In this document: positions 10,301 through 17,564 of the stretch, one piece after another
Layout of the letters: every line of letters starts with the position of its first letter
Position numbering within the stretch: position 1 is the first letter of the stretch
Assembly: GCA_022823665.1 (NCBI GenBank)
Contig: JAJEHN010000001.1
Location: forward strand, 248,001 to 312,000
DNA length: 64,000 bases
Direction of reading: 5' to 3'
Source: Thermoanaerobaculia bacterium
GTDB lineage: Bacteria > Acidobacteriota > Thermoanaerobaculia > Multivoradales > Multivoraceae
Program-made: the position numbers and the translations under genes
Notes under the pieces: generated by a model
The model's database searches: none
Told to the model about the DNA's origin: nothing
What the model saw: only the letters and a program-made list of their open reading frames with translations

Positions 10301-10604
10301 AAAGCTCCGCGAGGGCGCTCCCGCGCGGACCGCGATCGTCGAGGGCGCCAAGGGCCGCTTTCGTCCCATCATGCTCACCTCGGTAACCACGTTCCTCGGC
10401 TTCACGCCGCTCATTCTCGAACCGGCCATCCAGGCGCAGTTCCTGGTCCCCTTCGCCGCGTCGCTCGGCTGCGGCATCGTCATCACGACGGCCCTCCTGA
10501 TGTTCGTCGTGCCGGCGCTGTCGGCACTCCACCTGCACGTGACCGGCGCCCACCGCGACCTGCCAGCTCCCGACACGGCGATGGAAGCCCAGCCCGCCGG
10601 CTAG
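7371..10604 (+). CDS. RND-family efflux permease (AcrB/MdtB-like)
   Basis: A 1077-residue inner-membrane proton-driven pump. It shows the family order: an N-terminal membrane helix (NGVAANLLMWAIIAAGVVSL), a periplasmic porter domain (YPGATPEEVEESI), a first membrane block (FVLAIGIVVDDAIVVADHI, with the paired Asp residues of the proton relay), a second porter half and a second block (FGLSGVVVNDSLVMIDFI). Length is normal. TTG at 7371, two bases after the upstream stop, is the likely start; ATG at 7434 is an alternative, but family members usually keep about 20 residues before the first helix. No periplasmic adaptor or outer-membrane channel gene is adjacent, so partners must be elsewhere. Confidence 0.92.
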   Translation: MPHSVTSNGSNHGERSGPIAYMASNGVAANLLMWAIIAAGVVSLTGLQREAWPEVPFFQIEVSMAYPGATPEEVEESIVVKIEDEVSGLDDVKSVKSIAAPGMASVRVEVKSGTDMGQAMDEIKSAVGRIQSFPGEAERPQFREMTNRQSMMRLIVYGDVSERSLKELAHRIEDELTALSGVSQVEISGVRNYEISIEVPLRQLRALGLTLNDIAAAVRRSSLDLSAGSIDTRESQVRVRTLGQRYEQQEFEDIVVLSRSDGTVLRLGEIAEVHDGFQDIDLIVRHQDQPAVFIEVYRADDEKVMSVASAVQEHVANEVIPSLPDGVGVTIWNDESSAYAERAALLLKNGLLGLLLVLIALGLFLEIRLAVWVAAGLLISGIGALAVMFALDLAINTISLFSFVLAIGIVVDDAIVVADHIYSERRRGTPGVVAAIRGTRRIVVPLTFAVLTSVAAFVPLLFIPGGIGEIWGALPIILISMLLFSLVESVFVLPNHLSHLRDPASAPTNPVERFIKRIQGRVDFGLNRFVQGPLDRGLQFATDQPAVTMAGAVGLLILSISLLPAGIVPTTFADVVEGDFATASLEMPDGTTAERTYEVALELEAAGHRVIERLSRDRPPDAPPLLSGVTVTIGQRPRVEGGGLNPEPSLNPEANVATIDFKLLSAQQRQISSGDVVQAWREEVGVLAYVRGITFSGEIIDLGSPVAAVLSHPEPTDLVDAAETVVDGLQELGGVFDIRSDHTPGVPEIQLELRPEAQTLGLTVDQLAGQARDAFFGSEALRVQRGGEEVRVYVRLPADERNAITDIERYLLRTPNGAEVPLHQVASLSSGTSPPAIRREDGQRVVTVTADVDSTVISGGEANSILEDTILAELVAADPELTYSFGGEQQQQLESVDSLYRGFAIALLMIFALLAIPLRSYTKPFIIMAVIPFGFIGVILGHLILGIEMSAVSFMGIFGLSGVVVNDSLVMIDFIDQKLREGAPARTAIVEGAKGRFRPIMLTSVTTFLGFTPLILEPAIQAQFLVPFAASLGCGIVITTALLMFVVPALSALHLHVTGAHRDLPAPDTAMEAQPAG

Positions 10605-10609
10605 GGCGA

Positions 10610-11992
10610 TCAGCCCTTCGCCTTCCTCAGCCTCCAGCCGTACATGATGCCGCCGTAGTGGTTGAACGACGCCCGCGCCTCGCGGTCGTCGAACGGGTAG
10701 TCCGCACCGATCTGTCTGGCCGCGGCCAGACCGCTGACGAAGCAGGTTTCCTGGCTGTTGATCAGCGTGTGGGCGCCGCAGTGCCAGGCGCCTCGCTTCC
10801 CCTGAATGAAGCGGAACAGGGGCACGAGTAACACCATCTGGCGCACGTCATGGACGACGTGCTGGAACCACCACCGCTTGACGACCTTCTCCTCGTCGAT
10901 CTGGCTGATCGGGTTGTAGGTCACCAGACAGGGCTTGTCGGAACGATGGGCCCAGGGCTGCTGGTTGTGCATGATGTACGTGATCTCGTAGTTGTCCGGC
11001 CTCGACCCGTACTGTTCGATGTGGTTGCTCCGGGTCTCGAGAGCCTTGACTTCGCTCTTCGGGAGAACCGAGGAGTCCGAATGCACCACCGTGTGGTTGT
11101 GGAGTTCGCTCTCGTAGCGGATCGACGAGAGGATGTAGCGCTCCAGGAACGACGGCTTGTCCAGCATCATCAGGGTCTGGTTCGCGTTGCAGGCGAAGAT
11201 CACGTGGTCGAAGGTCTCCTCCACCCCGTTCTCGTCCTTCACGACGACGCCTGACGGTCGGCGAAACACCTTCCGCACAGGGCGGTTCAGGTAGATCTTG
11301 TCCTGGAAGCCGGCGGAGAGGTTCTCGTAGATGCGGCGCGTCCCCTGGTCCCACGTCTGCATGGGTGTGGCGCGTTCGATGTCGAAGAACTCCAGGTATC
11401 TGCTGAAGAGCGACGCAGGCATGTCGAACACGTTCGTCGCCATCAGGAAGTTGACGAACATCGGCTTCAGGACCTTGTACCTGAAGTCGCCGGAGAAACC
11501 GCCCCAGTTCAGCACCGTCCCCATGCTGATGTAGTTGTACGGGTTGAGGGCGTTCAGAAGCCGCGACCGGGAGTGGGTCAACCGACCCCACCGGTGAAGC
11601 CGCTTCAGGAGCCGCTGGAACTTCTCGATCTCGGGCCGCAACTCCTCCCGTATGTCCGAGTCGAAGTCGTGGGCGTAGACCCCGCCGCCGTACTTCACGC
11701 TGTAGCTGAACCGCGTATCGAGCAGGTCGATGCCGAACTTCTCCATCAGCAGCACCATGTGGTGGTACACCGACGGAATGCACGCGGTGACGGAGATGTC
11801 GAAGGGAATCGAACTGCCGTCCTCCTGCGGCATGTCGGCGGTGATCGCGTTGCCGCCAAGCCGGCCCTGGGCTTCGAACAGCCGAAAGTCGAACCGGTCC
11901 GAGCTGTGATGAAGCGCCCAGGCGGCGCCCAGCCCCGAGACGCCTCCGCCAATGATGGCGACTCTGCGCCGATCCGCCCCTGCTTCCATCAC
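10610..11992 (-). CDS. FAD-dependent oxidoreductase, amine-oxidase fold (COG2907-like)
   Basis: A 460-residue protein with an N-terminal dinucleotide-binding motif GGGVSGLG (about residues 15-22), the second-strand acid in LFEAQGRLGGNA, and a C-terminal SGLAAARQIG segment typical of flavin amine oxidases. Motifs such as NHTVVHSDSSVLP and the conserved tail GIMYGWRLRKAKG recall COG2907 proteins, whose genes usually sit beside cyclopropane-fatty-acid synthase and other lipid-modifying genes. Here the upstream genes are a P450 fusion and a Rieske oxygenase (27-base gap), so it is probably the last gene of a lipid- or sterol-oxidising operon. GTG at 11992 and ATG at 11989 are equivalent starts. 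The substrate is unknown. Confidence 0.8.
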   Translation of the reverse strand: MMEAGADRRRVAIIGGGVSGLGAAWALHHSSDRFDFRLFEAQGRLGGNAITADMPQEDGSSIPFDISVTACIPSVYHHMVLLMEKFGIDLLDTRFSYSVKYGGGVYAHDFDSDIREELRPEIEKFQRLLKRLHRWGRLTHSRSRLLNALNPYNYISMGTVLNWGGFSGDFRYKVLKPMFVNFLMATNVFDMPASLFSRYLEFFDIERATPMQTWDQGTRRIYENLSAGFQDKIYLNRPVRKVFRRPSGVVVKDENGVEETFDHVIFACNANQTLMMLDKPSFLERYILSSIRYESELHNHTVVHSDSSVLPKSEVKALETRSNHIEQYGSRPDNYEITYIMHNQQPWAHRSDKPCLVTYNPISQIDEEKVVKRWWFQHVVHDVRQMVLLVPLFRFIQGKRGAWHCGAHTLINSQETCFVSGLAAARQIGADYPFDDREARASFNHYGGIMYGWRLRKAKG

Positions 11993-12019
11993 TCGCCCCG
12001 CGCTCTTGAGCCGGTGGGC

Positions 12020-14026
12020 CTACTGGCCTCTTACGAGCGGATGCCGGTGTCCGGTGACCCGGAACTTGAACTTCCTGTTGACGCTGTTCTTGGGCAGCGG
12101 GCTCCGCTTCAACTCGTAGTCCCGGGGCACCATTTCAAAGTCCAGGTAGTGCGCGAACATCATCACGTTCAGCACCATCTGCAGACGGGTCCAGTTCGCC
12201 CCTCCGCAAACGTGCGTCCCGACGCCGAACGGCATGTAGACCCCCGGGTGCCTGTGTTCGTTGCGCGGTTCCACATACCGATCGATATCGACCTTGTCCG
12301 GCTCCGCGAAGTGCTTTTCCATGTGGTGCGGCGCGGAGAACGAGATCATCACCGTGCTGTAGGCCGGCACTTCGATGCCATCGATCTCGAAGGCGTTCAT
12401 GGCCGTGCGCAGGTGCACCGGAACGACCTCGTGGAGGCGCAGCACTTCCATGACGAAACGGCGCGACACATCCGTCGCTTCCGGCGTCAGGTCCGCCGCC
12501 GTCGGATCTCCGTTCGCGAACAGCGCGTCGGCTTCGGCGGCGATCTGTTCGTGGTAATCCGGGTGCTTCAGCAACTCGTAGAGCGAGAAGGCAACCGCGC
12601 TGCCAGTGTAGTGGCCGGCGATGATCGGCGCGATGAACGCGAAACCCAGGTCGGTTTCGGGCAGGAACTGCGGGTCCGCATGGTGCAACTCCATCAGGTC
12701 ATCGACCAGGTCCCGGCGTTTGCCGGCTCGCTGCGCCTCGGTGTGGGTTGCGTGGATCATCGCGTACAACTCCAGCACGCGCTGCTTGTAACGCTTCATC
12801 TTCGGCGTACGCAGCATGAACCCGGGCAGCACGCCCTGTGTATGGACCATGAGCGCCCGGTACTCGAAGTACAGCAACTCATCGAGGAGTTCGGTCGGAG
12901 GATCGAAACTCACGCTGAGCCGCGCGATCTGCGCGCCAATCAGCCGCTGGCAGGTCATTTCGGCCGGAAGCACGCTGCCGATCTCCCACCCCCTGAAGGA
13001 GCCCCGGCCGAGCGTCAGCACCTCGTCGAGCCGGTCCTCGACGACCTTGCGGGAATTGCCCGCCCGGACCGCCTTGCGCATGCGAAAGTGGTCGGCCCCG
13101 TCCATACTGGCGATGGAACGTGCCGTACCCCACTCCTGCTGGAAGTCCTCCAGGTAGTCGCGCGTCCGGAGATGAAGACGGCCTTTCTTGGCCACCCATC
13201 GGTTGACGTCGACCCCGGCGAGCACGACGAAGCGCCTGCCCGGAAGCTTGAACTCGAAGACGGGGCCCAACTCCTGCGCCTTCTCCGCGAAGAACTTCGG
13301 AAGGTTCGCGCTACGGAACGTCTTCGAGGCGAAAGCGTCGCGGAGCCCCACGCTCGGCATGGCCCGCCGCCGCCGCGACGCACGCATGCTGGCCGGCGGC
13401 CGGTAGGAACTGCGCACGGCCGGGCCGATCGCCCTGCCGATCAGATCCATGTTGCTGTAGAGCTCGATGAGTTCCTCGGCGGCCTCGTACTCCTCCGGCT
13501 CCATCATGGCCTTGAAGCCGTCGCAGTAGTGGACGAGGCCGATGATCACGATGTCTCTTGGATCCGGGAACTCCTTGTCCAGGAGAGTGCGGAAGATGCG
13601 ACCCTTGATCTCCTCCCCCGCCCAGCCGTCGACCAGCGGATACCGGCCGGTGCGGGTCACCTTCTTCGACAGGGTCCAGAAGCCGCCGGCGTCGGATTCG
13701 AAGATGCCCTTCTGGACCAGCCTCTCGATGGCCTCGTCGCTGATCTGGTCGCCCCGCCGGGCCAGCCGCTCCACCCAGTACTGGGGCGGATGAACCGTGT
13801 CTTCGCTGGCGAGATCCTCGAGCGAGGGATCCAGCAGGCTGTCGCCCGTGGGAGTCGCGTCTACAACGGTGAGCGTTTCCAGATCCGAGTCGATCCGGTC
13901 CTCCATGGCGAGATCCATGAGCACGGCCCCCGCGAGGGCGCAGGACATCCTCCACTCGGGAATGGGCACGAAGTACCCCGTGTCCTGACTGTGAAGGAGC
14001 AGCAGCAACTGCTCGGCGAATCTCAT
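12020..14026 (-). CDS. GPP34 domain-cytochrome P450 fusion
   Basis: A 668-residue two-domain protein. Residues 1-205 match the Golgi phosphoprotein 3 (GPP34) fold: an N-terminal LLLLLHSQDTGYF, SCALAGAVLMDLAMEDRI, and an R-x-L-V-D-G-W segment near residue 130. Residues 225-668 are a cytochrome P450: I-helix APIIAGHYTGSAVAF, K-helix EVLR, and the heme ligand loop FGVGTHVCGG with Cys607. In eukaryotes GPP34 proteins bind phosphoinositide-rich membranes, so the N-terminal domain may place the monooxygenase at a membrane; that is inference. The ATG has a GAGGA Shine-Dalgarno, and the Rieske gene stops nine bases upstream, suggesting translational coupling. No ferredoxin or reductase partner is adjacent. 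Confidence 0.85.
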   Translation of the reverse strand: MRFAEQLLLLLHSQDTGYFVPIPEWRMSCALAGAVLMDLAMEDRIDSDLETLTVVDATPTGDSLLDPSLEDLASEDTVHPPQYWVERLARRGDQISDEAIERLVQKGIFESDAGGFWTLSKKVTRTGRYPLVDGWAGEEIKGRIFRTLLDKEFPDPRDIVIIGLVHYCDGFKAMMEPEEYEAAEELIELYSNMDLIGRAIGPAVRSSYRPPASMRASRRRRAMPSVGLRDAFASKTFRSANLPKFFAEKAQELGPVFEFKLPGRRFVVLAGVDVNRWVAKKGRLHLRTRDYLEDFQQEWGTARSIASMDGADHFRMRKAVRAGNSRKVVEDRLDEVLTLGRGSFRGWEIGSVLPAEMTCQRLIGAQIARLSVSFDPPTELLDELLYFEYRALMVHTQGVLPGFMLRTPKMKRYKQRVLELYAMIHATHTEAQRAGKRRDLVDDLMELHHADPQFLPETDLGFAFIAPIIAGHYTGSAVAFSLYELLKHPDYHEQIAAEADALFANGDPTAADLTPEATDVSRRFVMEVLRLHEVVPVHLRTAMNAFEIDGIEVPAYSTVMISFSAPHHMEKHFAEPDKVDIDRYVEPRNEHRHPGVYMPFGVGTHVCGGANWTRLQMVLNVMMFAHYLDFEMVPRDYELKRSPLPKNSVNRKFKFRVTGHRHPLVRGQ

Positions 14027-14035
14027 CGTCGGTCC

Positions 14036-15192
14036 TCAGATCGCCCGCAGCGTCGGCCTGCGCTCCGACTCGAGTTCCGGGTAGAACTGCCGGCTGTACT
14101 GCCGGTATCTCCCCACGGGACCGTCGGCCTGGCTCAGCCGGGGCGGGGCCTGGTACTTCTTCCTCTCCCAGATCACGACATCCTGCAGGACGAAGCGTCT
14201 CTCTTCACTCAGCACGATTCGATTCATCACCCTGTGGCGCATCGCCACCGGCAGGAACCTCAGCCCCGCGAAGAAGCGCCCGGGCTTGCGGATCTCCCGC
14301 ACCTGACTCACCAGGACGACCTCGACCAGCGTGCCGTCGACGGGCGTAGCGAGGACCCACAGCCTCGAGTCCATGCCGATCGTCTTCTCGTGGAACTCGA
14401 CAAGGGAGTAGCCCAGGCCATGGACATGGGTGATCGCCGAAACCTCGACCACCACATTCACCGGCCCCGCGATTCTCCGGACGTTCTTGAAGTCGAAGCA
14501 ACTCCTCAGATAGGGGCCTTCGACCAGCGTCGAACCAACCGGAAGCACGTCGTAGTAGCCATGCGTGTAGCCCAGATGTTCGATGTCGACGGAGTTCTCC
14601 GTCGTTTCCTGGGGATGACCCCGGAACCGCAGGACGGTGGACCGCAACTCGCTCCAGTCCTCACCGGTGGGCGGATCGTCCGGCAAGTGCCACGTCGGCG
14701 GTCTGCCGTCCGTAGCCCACCAGCCGAAGATCATGCCCAGGACCTCCCTGGTCTCGAAGACCTTGAGCCTGGCGGCGCTCGGGGCGGGTGCATGCGGCGT
14801 GGCAACGCACTGGCCCGTCGCATCGAACTGGACCCGTGAAACGGGCAGACGAGACAGCCGTCGCGGACGGCGCCTCCGACCGTCGGTCCCAGGTGCGAGC
14901 CGAGATGCGGGCAGTACGCGTCGGACACGCACACGCGACCGTCATCGTCGCACCAGACGACGATCTCCTGACCCATCCAGGTCTTCTCGATCAGCTTCTC
15001 CCGCAGGACCGAGTCGCGATGCGCGACGAAGTACCAGCCTTCCGGGAACGGGGGCAGTTCTTCGTCGGAACTCCGCGGCCGTCCATCCATCTTCGTGATC
15101 ATGGGCCAGTGATTCTCTCGGAGGGTGTCGAGAACCGGCGGTAAGGGCACCAGGGTCGACCTCCCAGCCAACTCGCCCGCCTGTAAGGCCAA
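14036..15192 (-). pseudogene. Rieske non-heme iron oxygenase (KshA/DAF-36-like), frameshifted
   Basis: Two frames together make one Rieske oxygenase. The N-terminal frame, from TTG at 15192 (ATG at 15102 is an alternative), carries the [2Fe-2S] ligands CPHLGSH (Cys94, His96) and CPFHG (Cys116, His119). It is then lost, and the other frame resumes with QFDATGQCVATPHAP and the mononuclear iron motif DIEHLGYTH (D-x2-H-x4-H), ending at 14036. The break is at about 14829-14834, one residue after CPFHG. Adding one T restores the common CPFHGFQFD reading. The overall shape resembles steroid 9-alpha-hydroxylase and cholesterol 7-desaturase oxygenases. It is the first gene of the cassette with the P450 fusion and the FAD enzyme. 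Confidence 0.75.
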
Positions 15193-15222
15193 CTACTCTA
15201 ACAACATAGCGCGTCCAGCCCG

Positions 15223-16362
15223 CTATCGCGTCGGGTTCACCGCCCGCTGCCGGTCGAGCGGCGAGACGGTCAACGTCCAGGTCAGCGGCACCGAAGCCGG
15301 GTCGTAGCAGACCCTGGCGTCGCACGCCTGGTAGTCGAGTCGGCCGGTGAGGGTCAACGCGTCGATCTCGGCGAGTTGAGCCGACGACTCCTGATCGCCC
15401 TCGACGACGACCTCCTGCACCAGGCGAAACGGCTCCTGGTAGACGGGCACCCGCTCGTCGAGCGGCTCGAAGTAGTAGATCTCCGACTCCGGGTACTCCG
15501 CCGGGAGGAGCCGCAAGAAGCTCGGCAGGTCCAGGGTCAATCCAACGACGCGGTACCCGGCATCGCCGGCCCCCGGCGCGTAGACGTGCATGCCGGGCCT
15601 GGGCGTGATGTCGAGCGCCAGATGGAAGCGGCTGCCGACCGTGATCGCGGGGTCGCTCTGCGTGGCGCTGATCTCGAGATGCGCCGTCTCGCCGCTGGAG
15701 CCCGCGATGCCCGAGATCGGCGTACCGAGCTTCAGCATGATGTTCGCCGCCGTGTTCCGCTCGCGGTAGAACTCCTCGAAGAAGCGCGCGGTCACTCGCC
15801 CCTGCCGGTCGACGACGAACGTCCCGGGAAACGGAGTCCCGACCGCGATCGGCAAGGCTCCAAAGACCGCGACGTATCGCAGCACGTCGGCCTTCACACC
15901 CGGGTCTTCGGCGTTTGGGCCCAGACCCTCCTCCGCGACGTGGTTGTAGATGCCGAACGCCCGAATCGCCGCGGAATCGTCATCGGACAGCAGCGGCACG
16001 TCCTGGATGCCGTGGCGTTCGGCGAAGGCGGCCAGCACCTCCTCGGAGTCGTAGCTGATGGCGGCGACGCCGAGCCCTTCCGCCTGCAACTCCTCGAACC
16101 GTTCCTGCAACTCCACGAGCTGCGCCTTGCAGTACGGTCACCAGTCGGCCGAGCGGTGGAAGAGGATCATCGCCCCCTTCTCGCCCACGATCGAATCGAG
16201 CGTCCGGATCCGTCCGTGCTGGTCGGGAAGAGCGAAGTCGGGGATCCGCTCCCCCACTTGCGGTCCGAGTGTCGAGACGTCCACGGGCTTCCTCTCCTCA
16301 GCGTTCAGCGCGAAGGGCGCCGCCAACGCAACGCAGGCAGCGACGATTCGGGCGTACTTCAT
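15223..16362 (-). CDS. Candidate selenoprotein: exported redoxin (UxxC) fused to a DsbD-alpha-like domain
   Basis: From ATG at 16362 to TAG at 15223 there are 380 codons with one internal in-frame TGA (16138-16140, codon 75). The product is a signal peptide (about residues 1-22), an AhpC/TSA redoxin domain with VGERIPDFALPDQHG and FHRSADW-U-PYCKAQLVELQ, and a C-terminal domain (from about residue 215) resembling the N-terminal domain of DsbD, with LDYQACDARVCYDP. The TGA falls exactly on the first Cys of the redox CxxC that relatives carry (WCPYC), and both sides stay coherent in one frame. This argues for selenocysteine rather than decay. The likely role is periplasmic thiol-disulfide or peroxide chemistry. 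It lies 30 bases before the Rieske gene and 80 bases after the NIPSNAP-like gene on the same strand. Confidence 0.82.
16107..16123 (-). promoter_or_regulatory. Candidate bacterial SECIS hairpin
   Basis: Directly after the in-frame TGA the message can fold a 7-bp stem (GCAGCTC with GAGTTGC, one G-U pair) closed by the loop GUG. The loop starts 21 bases after the TGA. Spacing, loop size and a G at the first loop base fit the known loose bacterial SECIS consensus. A competing pairing (CTGCAA with TTGCAG) exists. SelB recognition is inferred; no selA, selB, selC or selD gene is in the window. Confidence 0.5.
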
Positions 16363-16442
16363 CGGTCCACGGAAACTAGCACCTGCATCGCTGCTTTCGG
16401 CCACCGGCGGATCGCGGCGCCTGGCCGTCCGACGGCGGCTCG

Positions 16443-17450
16443 CTACCGGACGCGGCGGTACGTTTCGTCGAGCGGCGGCAGGTAGACGGGCGGACTGCCG
16501 TAGAAGTGGCCGCGCAGGAACCGCACGGAGGTATCGAGCGTGAGGTCGCGCCGACGCTGCAGGGCTTCGACACATGCCTCGTAGTCCGGGCCGTTGCCGC
16601 CGAGCCGCGCCATGACGGCGGGCCGCGTCGCCTGCCAGTGCTCGTAGCTGGCGTAGCGCGCCATCATGTAGACCTCGTCGAAGTCGGAACTCTCGACGGC
16701 GCCGACTTCCGTCCCCCGGCGATCGAGATCTTCCGGCGTCGGGTAGACGCGCCGCCACTGCCCGACGATCCGCGCGCCGTTCTTCTCGAAGTACGGCCAG
16801 ACGCCCTCGCGACTCAGGCGACTGAACTCCTCGAAGGTGCCCTTGCGGATGCGGAAGTACCGCATGGTGACGATCTCCTCGCCCCGCCGGGCCCTGGCAC
16901 TTCGCACCGGGAGTTCGGCGCCGCCGTCGGCCGCGCCTCCCGGCTCGGCGATCTCGTACTCCTCGTCGAGACCGGGCATGTAGTACGGCCCGCCGGGCGC
17001 CATGTCCCCTGCGAGATAGATCGGACCGTCCGACCCCAACTCCAACTGACGCCTGGCAGCAAGCGCCTCGCGGAACGCCTGCCAGTCCTCGCCGTTGCCG
17101 CCCAACCGGTCGGAGGCCCGGGTGGCGGCCCAGTGGTTGTAGCTGCGATAGCGCGCCAGGCGGTACCCCTCGTCGAAGTCGGGACTCCCGCCGCCATCCG
17201 GGTGGACCACCTGCCACTGGCCCACCACGCGGCTGCCGATCTTCTCGAAGTTCGGCCAGACACCGTCGCGGCTCAGCTCAAAGAAGCGTTCATGGGCCCC
17301 CTTCTGAAGCTGCTGGTGGCGAAGGACGAGGAACTCCTCGCCGGCGCGGGCGATGTCGTTGCGCACCGGCCGCGGAGTCTCCTGGGCCGGGAGGATCGAC
17401 GCGCCGGCCAGGAGTGCAACGGAGGCAAGCGAGAACGCGGTCAATCGCAT
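16443..17450 (-). CDS. Exported protein with two tandem NIPSNAP-like repeats
   Basis: The ATG at 17450 gives a clean signal peptide (MRLTAFSLASVALLAGASILPAQ); upstream codons in frame look untranslated. The mature protein is an internal duplication. Each copy has a beta-strand with FxVLRH or MRYFRI, then KGxxExFxxLSRxGVWPxFEKxGxRxVGQW, then DFDExYxxARYxSYxHWxATR, then RLGGNG and a conserved Tyr-Leu-Pro-Pro-Leu-Asp-Glu ending. The alpha/beta ferredoxin-like plan resembles NIPSNAP or EthD dimeric barrels, so one chain could form a pseudo-dimer. It lies between the ankyrin gene and the selenoprotein candidate in the same direction. The function is unknown. Confidence 0.7.
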   Translation of the reverse strand: MRLTAFSLASVALLAGASILPAQETPRPVRNDIARAGEEFLVLRHQQLQKGAHERFFELSRDGVWPNFEKIGSRVVGQWQVVHPDGGGSPDFDEGYRLARYRSYNHWAATRASDRLGGNGEDWQAFREALAARRQLELGSDGPIYLAGDMAPGGPYYMPGLDEEYEIAEPGGAADGGAELPVRSARARRGEEIVTMRYFRIRKGTFEEFSRLSREGVWPYFEKNGARIVGQWRRVYPTPEDLDRRGTEVGAVESSDFDEVYMMARYASYEHWQATRPAVMARLGGNGPDYEACVEALQRRRDLTLDTSVRFLRGHFYGSPPVYLPPLDETYRRVR

Positions 17451-17564
17451 TGTGGTCGCCGCTGGGTGCGCGGGTCTTCTGACCCGCTGCCGCCGGAGGC
17501 GGCCAGAGATACGCGCCGGCCGCGAGGCCGGCTCCGCTTTGGTAACCAGTGGATGCAAGACCGC

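Noticed and set aside
11573..14839. Very long plus-strand open frame (1088 codons)
   Set aside because: It lies opposite the P450 fusion, Rieske and FAD genes. Its translation is His/Arg/Val-rich with no domain, a typical antisense shadow of high-GC genes.
16138..17217. Open frame ending at the TGA with a 285-residue upstream extension
   Set aside because: The part before ATG 16362 overlaps the NIPSNAP-like gene and reads as nonsense; only the last 74 codons belong to the selenoprotein candidate.
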